This document shows, one piece after another, positions 16,842 to 28,391 of a DNA stretch of 31,817 nucleotides. Numbering within the stretch: position 1 is the first letter of the stretch; every line of letters starts with the position of its first letter. A program made the translations under genes and the position numbers. The stretch is from positions 1-31,817 of the forward strand of contig JALUMJ010000094.1 of the NCBI GenBank assembly GCA_027040375.1. Direction: 5' to 3'. This DNA comes from Campylobacteraceae bacterium. Its GTDB lineage: Bacteria > Campylobacterota > Campylobacteria > Campylobacterales > Sulfurospirillaceae. The notes beneath the pieces are model-generated. The model was not told the DNA's origin. It ran no database searches and saw only the letters and a program-made list of their open reading frames with translations.

Positions 16842-17891
16842 ATGAATAAAAATGATACATGTAAAATTTACCATTTATCGCATACAGATTTAGATGGATA
16901 TGGATGCCAAATGGTATCAAATCACTATTTTAACAACATAGGATTTTATAATTCAAATTATGGAAGAGAGATAAATGAAAGATTTAACGAGATATTTAAT
17001 GACATACAAAAAGACGGATATCAAAAAAATATAATACTCATAACTGACTTAAACCTAACACCAGAACAGGCAAAGGATTTTGATTCAAGAGTAAAAATAA
17101 CATCAACACAGACTATGATTCTCTTACTTGACCACCATAAATCTGGTCAAGATTGTGCAAATGCTTTTGAATGGTACTACCTTGATGATACTAGATGTGC
17201 GACAAAAATAACTTATGATTTTTTCTCAAGTTTATATAAAAAAGATGAAAAATTATCAAATTTCGTAGATGTTGTAAATGCTGTGGATATATGGCTTGAT
17301 TATAAAGATGAGTTTGAGCTAGGCAAAGTTTGTCTCGGGCTAGTAAGTGGTGCTAGAGAGATAAATAGAATCATGTTTCCAAGTGAGAATTCTAAGTATA
17401 TATTTGAAATATTGAGTAAAATTCAACCATTTTTCCAGCTAGAGAATGCTCATATAGCACTTGATGAAAATCTTCATAAAATTAAAAAAGAGATTTTAAA
17501 AGATAAAAATGATGATACACTAAATAATCTTATCTCCAAATTTAATGTAAAATTATTAACTAAAAACAGAGATGAGATGTCCATAAAATACATGGGACAC
17601 AAGGGGATATTGACTTACAACATAGGAAATGTATCCGTCATAGGAAATGACTTTTTAAAAGCAAATCCAGATTTTGATTTCTTTATGGATATAACTTCTA
17701 GAAAAACGGTTAGTTTTAGAGCAAATGGAGTGGTGGATGTAAGTAAAATGGCCGCAAAGCTTGCAAATGGAGGAGGACATCCAAATGCTAGTGGTGGGCT
17801 ATTTAGCGGATTTAAAGATAGTTTTATTTATAACAATATAAAAAAACAGGTAATTGACTTAATAACTAAAAAAACAGGAAGTGTAAAATGA
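16842..17891 (+). CDS. DHH-family phosphoesterase (NrnB/exopolyphosphatase-like)
   Basis: This 349-residue protein has the DHH-DHHA1 architecture. Metal-binding aspartates are in SHTDLDGYG (D16, D18), the signature is LLLDHHKSG (D97-H98-H99), and the C-terminal DHHA1 substrate loop is GGGHPNASGG near residue 310. Such enzymes use two Mn ions to cleave short oligoribonucleotides, pAp or cyclic dinucleotide products. It has no membrane or RecJ-specific domains, so a NrnA/NrnB-type nanoRNase is the best guess, but the substrate is not determined by motifs. AAGGGAAC precedes the ATG, 8 bases after the flhA stop. Confidence 0.85.
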   Translation: MNKNDTCKIYHLSHTDLDGYGCQMVSNHYFNNIGFYNSNYGREINERFNEIFNDIQKDGYQKNIILITDLNLTPEQAKDFDSRVKITSTQTMILLLDHHKSGQDCANAFEWYYLDDTRCATKITYDFFSSLYKKDEKLSNFVDVVNAVDIWLDYKDEFELGKVCLGLVSGAREINRIMFPSENSKYIFEILSKIQPFFQLENAHIALDENLHKIKKEILKDKNDDTLNNLISKFNVKLLTKNRDEMSIKYMGHKGILTYNIGNVSVIGNDFLKANPDFDFFMDITSRKTVSFRANGVVDVSKMAAKLANGGGHPNASGGLFSGFKDSFIYNNIKKQVIDLITKKTGSVK

Positions 17892-18130
17892 GAGAAGAAG
17901 ATTTAGATTTGGATATAGAAGAGTTGGCTTTACAATTAACAGATATGCTTAGCGTTGCACTGTATTTCGCAGGTGTTCAAGAAGAAAAATTGCAACAGGC
18001 AACTGATGCTTATATAGATGCTATAGATGAAGTGTTAGGAGACGATGACGATATGGAAATGGGTCCGCCAGAGATAATCAGCATCATTAATCATCTCAAA
18101 AAAACGCAGCCTGACTTATTTTTTAGCTAA
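17888..18130 (+). CDS. Small acidic protein of unknown function
   Basis: I do not recognise this 80-residue protein. It is strongly acidic at the N-terminus (REEDLDLDIEELA) and in the middle (DEVLGDDDDMEM). It is predicted to be helical and lacks membrane segments and cysteines. Its ATG overlaps the TGA of the phosphoesterase as ATGA, which implies co-translation and a shared function or a binding partner. The 3' end overlaps the 3' end of cmoA on the other strand by 15 bases. Translational coupling to the phosphoesterase gene, a helix-rich composition and a plausible ordered reading frame argue that it is a real gene. Confidence 0.7.
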   Translation: MREEDLDLDIEELALQLTDMLSVALYFAGVQEEKLQQATDAYIDAIDEVLGDDDDMEMGPPEIISIINHLKKTQPDLFFS

Positions 18131-18820
18131 AAATGTTACAAAGTTGCCCCATTTAAATATAACTTCAACTTGTTTAAATTTAGCATCTTTAATCATTTTT
18201 ATATTTTCTTTTTGAGTGTAAGGTACTAAAACATTCTCCAAGGCTTCTCTTTTTTGCGAAATTTCAAATTTACTATAGCCTTGGGATTTTTTAAAGTCAT
18301 AATATATGTCTATCATTTGTTTATCTAGCTTTTTGTCTTCAAATATAACTTTTTCGCTAAATATAAAGAGTCCATCATCCTCTAACCCCTCGTAAATTTT
18401 ATTTATCAAGTGAATTCTCTTCAGTGGTCTTACAAATTGTAGCATATAATTTGCGATTATTACATCACACTTTTTAAAGTTTAAACCCAATATATCAGCA
18501 TTCACAAGAGTAATCCGCGCCCCATAAGCAGCAACTTTTTTTCTTGCATGTGAAAGCATTGCATCAGAGTTGTCATAACCAATCAAATCCAAATTTTTAT
18601 CGCTTTTTCGACTTAATTCTAACAATGTATTTGCAGTGGAACATCCAAGGTCTATAATAATAGAATGATCACTAACATTAGCATCAATAACTTCACATAT
18701 CAACGATATAACTTCTTTATAAAAAGGAATTGATCTATCTAGCATGTCATCAAATACACTAGCCACTTTTTCATCAAACTCGAACTGCTTCTCTATGCTT
18801 TGACTAAAAACTTTATCCAT
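18116..18820 (-). CDS. cmoA: Carboxy-S-adenosyl-L-methionine synthase
   Basis: This 234-residue class I SAM-binding protein has motif I as DLGCSTANTLLEL (about 57-69), an acidic motif II region in LIGYDNSDAM and motif IV in CDVIIANYMLQFV. The family converts SAM and prephenate to carboxy-SAM, the donor used by CmoB for 5-carboxymethoxyuridine at tRNA position 34. Length and the N-terminal FDEKVASVFDDMLDRSIPFY match CmoA closely. It starts with ATG immediately after the ribF stop, at the end of the long minus-strand operon. cmoB is not in the window. Confidence 0.88.
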   Translation of the reverse strand: MDKVFSQSIEKQFEFDEKVASVFDDMLDRSIPFYKEVISLICEVIDANVSDHSIIIDLGCSTANTLLELSRKSDKNLDLIGYDNSDAMLSHARKKVAAYGARITLVNADILGLNFKKCDVIIANYMLQFVRPLKRIHLINKIYEGLEDDGLFIFSEKVIFEDKKLDKQMIDIYYDFKKSQGYSKFEISQKREALENVLVPYTQKENIKMIKDAKFKQVEVIFKWGNFVTFLAKK

Positions 18821-19607
18821 CTATAAAAGCGCCTTCTTAATATCTTTAGAAATCTGTAATTTTAGCTCACTTAAGTTTTCAAACTTTTTATTTTCTCTTA
18901 TGAAATCTAAAAAACATATAGTTGTGCTTTTTACGCTTTTAACATCTTCATTGATTACATGTGACTCGCATGAATACTTGCCATCTGTACTCTGCCTTAT
19001 CCCAATAAATGTGACCGAGGGGTAAAATTTGTCATTTATCTTTGTTTTGGTTTTATATACACCATCTTTTGGCAATAAATAGTTTTTTGTGTCTATATTT
19101 AAGGTTGGTACTAACTCTTTTTTTCCTAATCCTTGCCCCTTAATCACAATACCATCAATACAATAATTTCTACCAAGTAAAATATTTGCTTTTTTTATAT
19201 TCGCGTATTTTAACAAAGTTCTTATAGTTGAGGAATGAACTGATATATCATCTATAAAAAATTCCTTCACTACATCAATCTTGCCTTTAAAATATTTTTT
19301 CAAATCCACTAAATTACAAGACCTATTTACACCAAATTTAAAATCATATCCAACAATAATTTTATTTAGGTTTGGAAACTTGCTCATCAAAAATTTTATG
19401 AAACCGATACAATCAAGTTCTTTTATATCTTCAAATTTTATATAAAAACATGGATAATCCACATATCTACTTCTATTTTTATTTGGCGTAAGATTTGCTC
19501 GTCCTCTGTCTATCACCAGCAAAGCGCCATTTGGACTTAATCTGTCTATCAATTGTTTATGTCCTAAATGCAAACCATCAAAGTTTCCGATAGCAATCGA
19601 GTCAATG

Positions 19608-23011
<3,404 letters not shown>

Positions 23012-23012
<1 letters not shown>

Positions 23013-24154
23013 CAAAAAGAACCCTCTAGTGCATTTTGTACTTTTATAGCTTGAAAATGCTCTTTTACATCATGAACACGCACTATGCTAGCACCATTTC
23101 TCAAAGCTTCAAGGTGAAGTGTCAACGAACCAGCAAGCCTGTTTTCAACCAAGCTTGGAGTTATCATGTCAATCATAGATTTTCTGCTAGCCCCAACTAA
23201 AATAGGGAAACCAAAGTGTAAAAAATGCTCCATATTTTTGATAAGAGACAAGTTGTGTCCAAGTGTCTTTCCAAAACCAATTCCCACATCTAAGATTATA
23301 TTTTTTATACCAAATTCATCTGCTATCTCAATTCTTTGCTTAAAAAAATCATCTACATCCAACATCACATCATCATAAGTTGGATTTTTTTGCATATCTT
23401 TTGTGCTTCCAAGTTTATGCATGATAACCACTGTTGCGTTATATCTCGAAGCCACTTTTGCCACTTCTTTATCTTGCAAAGCAGTTATATCATTTACTAT
23501 GCTAAAACCCTTATTTAGTGCGTAATCCAAAGATTTAGGAGAGTAGCTATCAAGTGAAAACTGTGCATATTTGAAAAGGTTTTTTTTATAAACAGTATCG
23601 ATGATATCCTTAACTCTATTAAATTCTTCATCCCCACTCACAGGAGTACTTCCCGGTCTGCTAGACACACCACCGATATCGATGATATTAGCACCTTCTT
23701 CAATCATATTTTCTATTTTAGCTTCGGCATTATTGTGATTAAATCTACTTTTGGAAAAAAAGCTATCTTCGTTTGCATTTAAAACACCCATTATTTGAGT
23801 TTTTCTTTTTTTTCTAGCAGGAAATTTACTAATTTTTTCAGAAAGTTCTTTTAGTCCAAAAGGCTGGATTTTCTCTTTTTTGGATAATTTATGTAATTGG
23901 TCAGCAGTAGCCATCAGCAAGGCATCGGTATATTTTTCTTCACATGTGACACAATTTTTAGGGACTGCCAAATCAGCACCAAGCGAAAGAGCATCTTGTT
24001 TTAGTATATTTGCAGCTGGTGTTCTTAGATTTTTTATGTAGAAAAACTCTACTTTTGATTTTGCACACAATATCTTTGAGCCCTCTTTCGTAGTTCCCAA
24101 TTTTTGCAAAAAAACATCGAGTGAAATATCATTTGAAATTTTATACAATTCCAC
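23012..24154 (-). CDS. folP: Dihydropteroate synthase with N-terminal extension
   Basis: This 380-residue protein is about 100 residues longer than Escherichia coli DHPS. The TIM-barrel core begins near 128 with IMGVLNANEDSFF, followed by DIGGVSSRPGSTPV (pterin/pABA loop), NDITAL, IILDVGIGFGKT and GASRKSMI. It condenses dihydropterin pyrophosphate with para-aminobenzoate and is the sulfonamide target. The extension (1-118) has several cysteines (positions 30, 78 and 81) and a basic patch KFPARKKRKT before the core. Long DHPS forms are usual in this phylum. The start is GTG with AGGGTTGAT upstream. Confidence 0.92.
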
Positions 24155-24155
24155 A

Positions 24156-24782
24156 TCAACCCTTTTTTAGATAAATTGTTAAAAGAAGAGAGATTAAAAT
24201 ATTGTTTGGCCTTGTGTTTAATTCAGCGAGTTGAAGCAATTTTTCAAAATGTTCCATCTCTTTTGTATTAAACGAGATTTGATTTTCACGAATTGCGATA
24301 TTAACGATACCTTGAATCAAACTTTTTAAATCATTTTTGCTAATCCTAGAATTTTCTTTAACAAAATCATATATCTTAGCTAAGTCAAGATTTTTAATAT
24401 CAAGATTGATATCGATTTTATTTTCATTTGATTTTAGCTCTTTAGATAAAAGTCTTGAACGGATTGTTGGCAAAAATATATTTTTAGTTTCACAAACAAG
24501 GATAAAAATGATATTTCTTGGTGGCTCTTCTAAGATTTTTAAAAGTGAATTTTGAGCATAAATATTGTAAGATTTTGCTCCTAAAATTAAAATTTTTGTG
24601 TCCGACTCTGCTATATAAGCTTCTTTTACTACATTTTTTGCATCATCAAGTAAAAAATCATCTTTTGAATCTTTTGTGAAATATTTACAATTTTGCCCAG
24701 CTAACTCCTCTTTTAAGGAATCATAAGCGATTTGTAGATTTTTGCAAACTAGTATGTAACTTTGCAATCTTTGTTCATTCAC
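24156..24782 (-). CDS. holB: DNA polymerase III delta-prime subunit, short form
   Basis: At 208 residues from GTG 24782 this is a reduced delta-prime clamp-loader subunit. The conserved NSLLKILEEPPRN (about 96-108) and TIRSRL (about 124-129) are hallmarks of gamma/delta-prime AAA+ proteins. The zinc-finger cysteines and Walker A are absent, as expected for a non-hydrolysing subunit shortened in this phylum. The GTG overlaps the end of hobA by eight bases. An in-frame ATG eleven codons earlier would give 219 residues. Delta-prime helps load the sliding clamp, so it is fitting next to the replication-initiation factor HobA. Confidence 0.87.
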   Translation of the reverse strand: MNEQRLQSYILVCKNLQIAYDSLKEELAGQNCKYFTKDSKDDFLLDDAKNVVKEAYIAESDTKILILGAKSYNIYAQNSLLKILEEPPRNIIFILVCETKNIFLPTIRSRLLSKELKSNENKIDINLDIKNLDLAKIYDFVKENSRISKNDLKSLIQGIVNIAIRENQISFNTKEMEHFEKLLQLAELNTRPNNILISLLLTIYLKKG

Positions 24783-25326
24783 TTTCAAAGTCAACTTCGG
24801 CAAAAAGCAAGGCATTGATACTTTTATCTAAAAGCTTATATAACTGTATTAGTTTTATATCTAGATTTTCATCATTTGAGTTTAGAAAAAAACTATTTTG
24901 CAGTTGCTCATCCATAACCCAAACAAAGCTATCATTTCTTCTTTTTATTATTTGCATCTTAATATTGTTATTTTTACCTATATAAAAATATGTATAACCA
25001 TTAGGGAAAGCTTGATAGAGCATATTTTCGAGTAATTCTATATCCATATTTGTTTTTATATTCCTCAAATTTGGATACAAAGATTTCAAAGAGAAAAAAG
25101 GAAGAAGTGGCCTATTTTTTGCCAGTTTATTTATGTCTTTTAGTATATATTCACAAAACCACTCTCTATCATCATCAGTTACGAGTATAATAGTATGTCC
25201 ATCAAGTAGGTTTTTAAGCATTGAAATATTTAATGGCACCCACTCAAATCTCTTCTCTTCCATCCAACTCATGGCAGAGCTGTCTTTTCTTATATTATCA
25301 AGTGTCCATTTTAGGAATTTTTGCAT
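24775..25326 (-). CDS. hobA: DnaA-binding replication initiation factor HobA
   Basis: This 183-residue protein matches the HobA family, known from Helicobacter pylori, where a tetramer binds DnaA domain I and promotes orisome assembly (a DiaA analogue). Seen here are the N-terminal QKFLKWTLDNIRKDSSAMSW, the EKRFEWVPLN loop, LVTDDDREWF near 55 and the FYIGKNN region. These agree with my memory of the family. The gene lies 12 bases after lysC and directly before holB, the same order as in Helicobacter. HobA occurs only in Campylobacterota, so it identifies the host phylum. Confidence 0.93.
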   Translation of the reverse strand: MQKFLKWTLDNIRKDSSAMSWMEEKRFEWVPLNISMLKNLLDGHTIILVTDDDREWFCEYILKDINKLAKNRPLLPFFSLKSLYPNLRNIKTNMDIELLENMLYQAFPNGYTYFYIGKNNNIKMQIIKRRNDSFVWVMDEQLQNSFFLNSNDENLDIKLIQLYKLLDKSINALLFAEVDFESE

Positions 25327-25338
25327 TAAAAAATCACA

Positions 25339-26541
25339 CTAATTATCGAGTTTATATGCGTCATGCAAAGCTCGAACAGCTAATTCACCATATTTTTCAC
25401 TTATAACCATAGAAACTTTTATCTCGCTTGTACTTATCATTTCTATATTTATACCCTCATCTGCTAATGTGTCAAAGGCGGTACATGCAACACCACTATG
25501 GGATTTCATACCAACACCAACAACTGAAACTTTTACGACTTCTTGATCAAACTCAAGACTCTGCGAAGCATTGATATCTTCCATGGATTGTTTTGTTGTG
25601 TCTAACTCATCTTTTGGCACTGTAAAACCGAGATTTGTTTCACCCTCAAGTCCAACATTTTGGATAATCATGTCAACATTAACACCATCCTCAGCAAGTT
25701 TTCTAAAAATTTCAGCTGCAATTCCAGGCTTATCTGAGACACCTCTTAATGTAACTCTGGCTTGATTTTTATCTATCGCTATACCGCTAACTAATGGTTT
25801 TTCCATAATGTCCTCTTCTCTTAATATGTATGTACCTTCATTGTCATTAAAACTACTTCTTGTCACTAATTTTACATTTAATTTTTTAGCAAGCTCAACT
25901 GACCTTGTTTGTAAAACTTTAGCACCTAAACTTGCAAGTTCTAGCATCTCATCATAGCTGATTTCTTTTAATTTTTTAGCTTTAGGCTCAATCCTTGGAT
26001 CGGTTGTATATATCCCATCAACATCAGTATAAATCTCGCAAAGATCGGCATTTAAAGAACCTGCAATAGCAACTGCACTTAAATCGCTACCACCTCTTCC
26101 TAGAGTTGAAACTTCTCCTACTTCTGTGATGCCTTGAAAACCAGCGACAACAACCATATTGCCTTTTTTGAGCTCTTTTTCTATAGGCTTCTTATCTATA
26201 TACTCAATCCTTGCCTTAGTATGCATGCCATTTGTCACTATACCCGCTTGTCTTCCCGTCATCGCGACAGTTTCAAAACCCATATCCGTCAAAGCAATAG
26301 CCAAGAGCGCACTAGTTACTCTCTCACCAGAGCTAAGCAACAAATCCATCTCTCTTCTTTTTGGAGTTTGACTAAATTTGCTTGCAAGCTCTACTAATTT
26401 ATTAGTCTCACCACTCATAGCAGACACTACAACTACTATATCATTGCCCTCTTTTTTACTTTTGGCGATTCGCTTAGCAACTTCTTTTATCCGTTCAACA
26501 CTACCAACACTAGTCCCACCATACTTTTGCACTATTAACAT
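25339..26541 (-). CDS. lysC: Aspartate kinase
   Basis: This 400-residue monofunctional aspartokinase carries out the first step to lysine, threonine, methionine and diaminopimelate. The kinase domain has VQKYGGTSVGS (about 4-14), LLLSSGERVTSALLA (about 67-81), TLGRGGSDLSAVA (about 146-158) and the ATP-site region ADLCEIYTDVDGIYTTDPR. Two ACT domains follow (about 265-335 and 340-400), implying feedback control by lysine and/or threonine. The ATG is 1 base after the nudH stop. Diaminopimelate from this route also feeds the peptidoglycan enzymes elsewhere in the window. Confidence 0.96.
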   Translation of the reverse strand: MLIVQKYGGTSVGSVERIKEVAKRIAKSKKEGNDIVVVVSAMSGETNKLVELASKFSQTPKRREMDLLLSSGERVTSALLAIALTDMGFETVAMTGRQAGIVTNGMHTKARIEYIDKKPIEKELKKGNMVVVAGFQGITEVGEVSTLGRGGSDLSAVAIAGSLNADLCEIYTDVDGIYTTDPRIEPKAKKLKEISYDEMLELASLGAKVLQTRSVELAKKLNVKLVTRSSFNDNEGTYILREEDIMEKPLVSGIAIDKNQARVTLRGVSDKPGIAAEIFRKLAEDGVNVDMIIQNVGLEGETNLGFTVPKDELDTTKQSMEDINASQSLEFDQEVVKVSVVGVGMKSHSGVACTAFDTLADEGINIEMISTSEIKVSMVISEKYGELAVRALHDAYKLDN

Positions 26542-26542
26542 T

Positions 26543-27013
26543 TTATAAATAGCCCTCTTTTTTAAAATAATTTATAACTTCTTGATAAACTGGTCGTTTA
26601 AAATACGCAACCGTATCAAATATCTTTTTTCTTTTTACAAATTTGAAATCATCAAATTCTGGATGTTTGGTATCTAATTTTATCTTCGCATCATTTTTTA
26701 ATTTTACTAAAAAATAAGTCTGACTCTGTCCATCAAATGGATACATTCTTTTAGCTATGGTTTTAGGGAAATCATATCTTACTTCCTGCGGATACTTACA
26801 AAGTATCTCTATTTTATTTGTCCCAATTTCCTCTTCTAGCTCCCTATAAAGTGCCTCTTTTGCACTCTCTCCCTCATCGATTCCACCTTGTGGAAATTGC
26901 CAAACATCTTTTATGTCATTTCTTCTAGCTATGAAATATTCACATACAAAAGGATATTTGCTAGATAATATCACAGCAGCAACATTTGGTCTGTATTTTT
27001 TTATCTCATCCAT
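26543..27013 (-). CDS. rppH: RNA pyrophosphohydrolase / dinucleoside polyphosphate hydrolase
   Basis: This 156-residue Nudix protein has a complete Nudix box at residues 43-65 (GGIDEGE, then RELEEEIG), with the catalytic glutamates E58, E61 and E62 present. The N-terminal YRPNVAAVILSS and WQFPQGGID are typical of the NudH/RppH branch, which removes pyrophosphate from 5'-triphosphate mRNA ends and can cleave Ap4A. It is probably the first gene of the ten-gene minus-strand operon. It precedes lysC and hobA as in Helicobacter. The ATG at 27013 has a moderate GAAAGAT site upstream. Confidence 0.9.
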   Translation of the reverse strand: MDEIKKYRPNVAAVILSSKYPFVCEYFIARRNDIKDVWQFPQGGIDEGESAKEALYRELEEEIGTNKIEILCKYPQEVRYDFPKTIAKRMYPFDGQSQTYFLVKLKNDAKIKLDTKHPEFDDFKFVKRKKIFDTVAYFKRPVYQEVINYFKKEGYL

Positions 27014-27045
27014 ATTTTATCTTTCATTTATTTTGATATAATATT
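27014..27045. promoter_or_regulatory. Overlapping divergent promoter candidates for the rppH operon and the plus-strand leader
   Basis: On the plus strand TTTTGATATAAT has a perfect TATAAT -10 at 27037-27042 with the T-rich upstream stretch usual for Campylobacterota sigma-70 promoters. It would start an RNA running through the palindromic element towards hemW. On the minus strand the same bases offer TATTAT (27043-27038), about 25 bases before the rppH ATG. Both boxes fall inside the left arm of the palindrome, and a near copy of the motif is found in the right arm. Confidence 0.45.
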
Positions 27046-27322
27046 ACTTCACCAACTAAATACACCAATTTTTGAAAAACAGAGACTTGGTGAGATGTGA
27101 ACAGAAAAATTTGTAGGACTAGCAATAGCTAATTCAAGAATTTTTCTGTTTGCAGATTGCCAAGTATCTGTTTTCCCTTCGGGTGCTTTAGTTTTGCCCA
27201 TATACTTCGTTAGATTCATTCAACTTAGCTTTGGCTAAGCCTTCATAAATCTGCCTCGTCTATGAACAAAACTAAAACATCAAAAGTTGATGTATTTAGT
27301 TGATGGAGTAATAATATCAAAA
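27031..27322. repeat. About 290-bp palindromic multi-arm element of unknown class
   Basis: The left end (27031-27074) and right end (27281-27322) are imperfect inverted repeats. From ATTACTTCACCAACTAAATAC inward, about 28 of 32 positions match, and pairing extends outward through TTTTGATAT on both sides. Inside are two further arms. Arm A pairs 27085-27111 with 27139-27165 (CAGAAAAATT with AATTTTTCTG, and CTTGG with CCAAG). Arm B pairs GCTTTAGTTTTG (27185-27196) with CAAAACTAAAAC (27267-27278) and contains the stem-loop CTTAGC-TTTG-GCTAAG (27225-27240). No reading frame of note is present. It is either a folded RNA or hemW leader, or a MITE-like inserted element. This accounts for the whole rppH-hemW gap. 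Confidence 0.65.
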
Positions 27323-27335
27323 AAGTGATTTGTAA

Positions 27336-28391
27336 ATGCTTATATATCTCCATATTCCATTTTGTGATAGCAAATGCCATTATTGTGCTTTTAACTCTTA
27401 TGTTGATAAGTTTGATTTAAAATCTTCTTACATGCAAGCTTGTGTGAAGCAGTTAATATATGAATTAAGTATTTTTAAGCCAAAGCCAAATAGTATAAAA
27501 TCTCTTTTTATAGGTGGAGGAACACCCTCTACAGTTAATCCTGAGCTTTATTTTGAATTTTTTAAAATCATCTTGCCATATTTAAAAAAAGATGCAGAGA
27601 TAACTAGCGAAGCAAATCCAAACTCTGCTACAAAGAAGTGGTTAAGTGGAATGAAAAAACTTGGTATAAATAGAATCAGCTTTGGCGTTCAAAGTTTTAA
27701 TGAAAAAAAATTAAAATTTCTAGGAAGAAATCACAGTAAACCACAAGCCATAAAAGCTATCAATCATGCAAATGAAGTAGGTTTTACAAATATATCGCTT
27801 GATTTGATTTACGGAACAAAGATGGATACAAAAAAGCTTTTGCAAGATGATTTAAAAATAGCTAAATCATTGCCTATCAATCACATCAGTGCTTATTCTC
27901 TTACGATAGAAAAAGATACACCTTTTGCGAAAACTCCTCAAGTCGCAATAGATTCGATAGGGCTTGCAAAAAAGTTTACAAATGACATACAAAATATTGG
28001 ATTTCCACAATATGAAATATCAAACTTTGGGACATACAATAGCATCCATAATCTTGGATATTGGGAGGGAGATGATTATATGGGTATCGGCTCAGGTGCA
28101 GTTGGTTTCTTGAAAAATAGAAGATTTTATCCATCTAAAAATATAGAAAATTTTATCCAAAATCCGCTTAAAAGAGATATTGAAATTTTAAGTAAAGACG
28201 ATTTACATGTAGAGAAGATTTTCTTAGGGCTTAGAAGCAAAATTGGGATAAATATAGATAAATTTAATAAAAAAGAGATGGAAAATATAAAAATTTTATT
28301 ACAAGAAAAAAAATTAAAAAGAAAGAATAATGTGATTTATAATACAGATTATTTTCTTAGCGATGAAATTTCACTTTTTATAACAAATTAA
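27336..28391 (+). CDS. hemW: HemW-like radical SAM protein (HemN family)
   Basis: This 351-residue radical-SAM protein has the cluster motif C10-x3-C14-x2-C17 followed by AFNS. HemW proteins have phenylalanine at this position, whereas true coproporphyrinogen dehydrogenase HemN has a fourth cysteine and a longer N-terminus. GGGTPS (about 62-67), RISFGVQSF (about 114-122) and the C-terminal HemN_C region follow. HemW is thought to bind haem and act as a chaperone for haem insertion. It is often mis-annotated as a haem biosynthesis enzyme. Its convergent neighbour is ferrochelatase. The leader contains the palindromic element. Confidence 0.88.
   Translation: MLIYLHIPFCDSKCHYCAFNSYVDKFDLKSSYMQACVKQLIYELSIFKPKPNSIKSLFIGGGTPSTVNPELYFEFFKIILPYLKKDAEITSEANPNSATKKWLSGMKKLGINRISFGVQSFNEKKLKFLGRNHSKPQAIKAINHANEVGFTNISLDLIYGTKMDTKKLLQDDLKIAKSLPINHISAYSLTIEKDTPFAKTPQVAIDSIGLAKKFTNDIQNIGFPQYEISNFGTYNSIHNLGYWEGDDYMGIGSGAVGFLKNRRFYPSKNIENFIQNPLKRDIEILSKDDLHVEKIFLGLRSKIGINIDKFNKKEMENIKILLQEKKLKRKNNVIYNTDYFLSDEISLFITN

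Noticed and set aside
27085..27278. RNase P RNA, tmRNA or 6S RNA hidden in the rppH-hemW gap
   Set aside because: I looked for the RNase P GAGGAAAGUCC core, the tmRNA tRNA-like ends with GUUCGAAUCC, and the 6S central bubble and found none.
27031..27322. Retron-type msr-msd RNA, suggested by end repeats and internal hairpins
   Set aside because: There is no reverse transcriptase gene in the window, and the neighbours are housekeeping genes.
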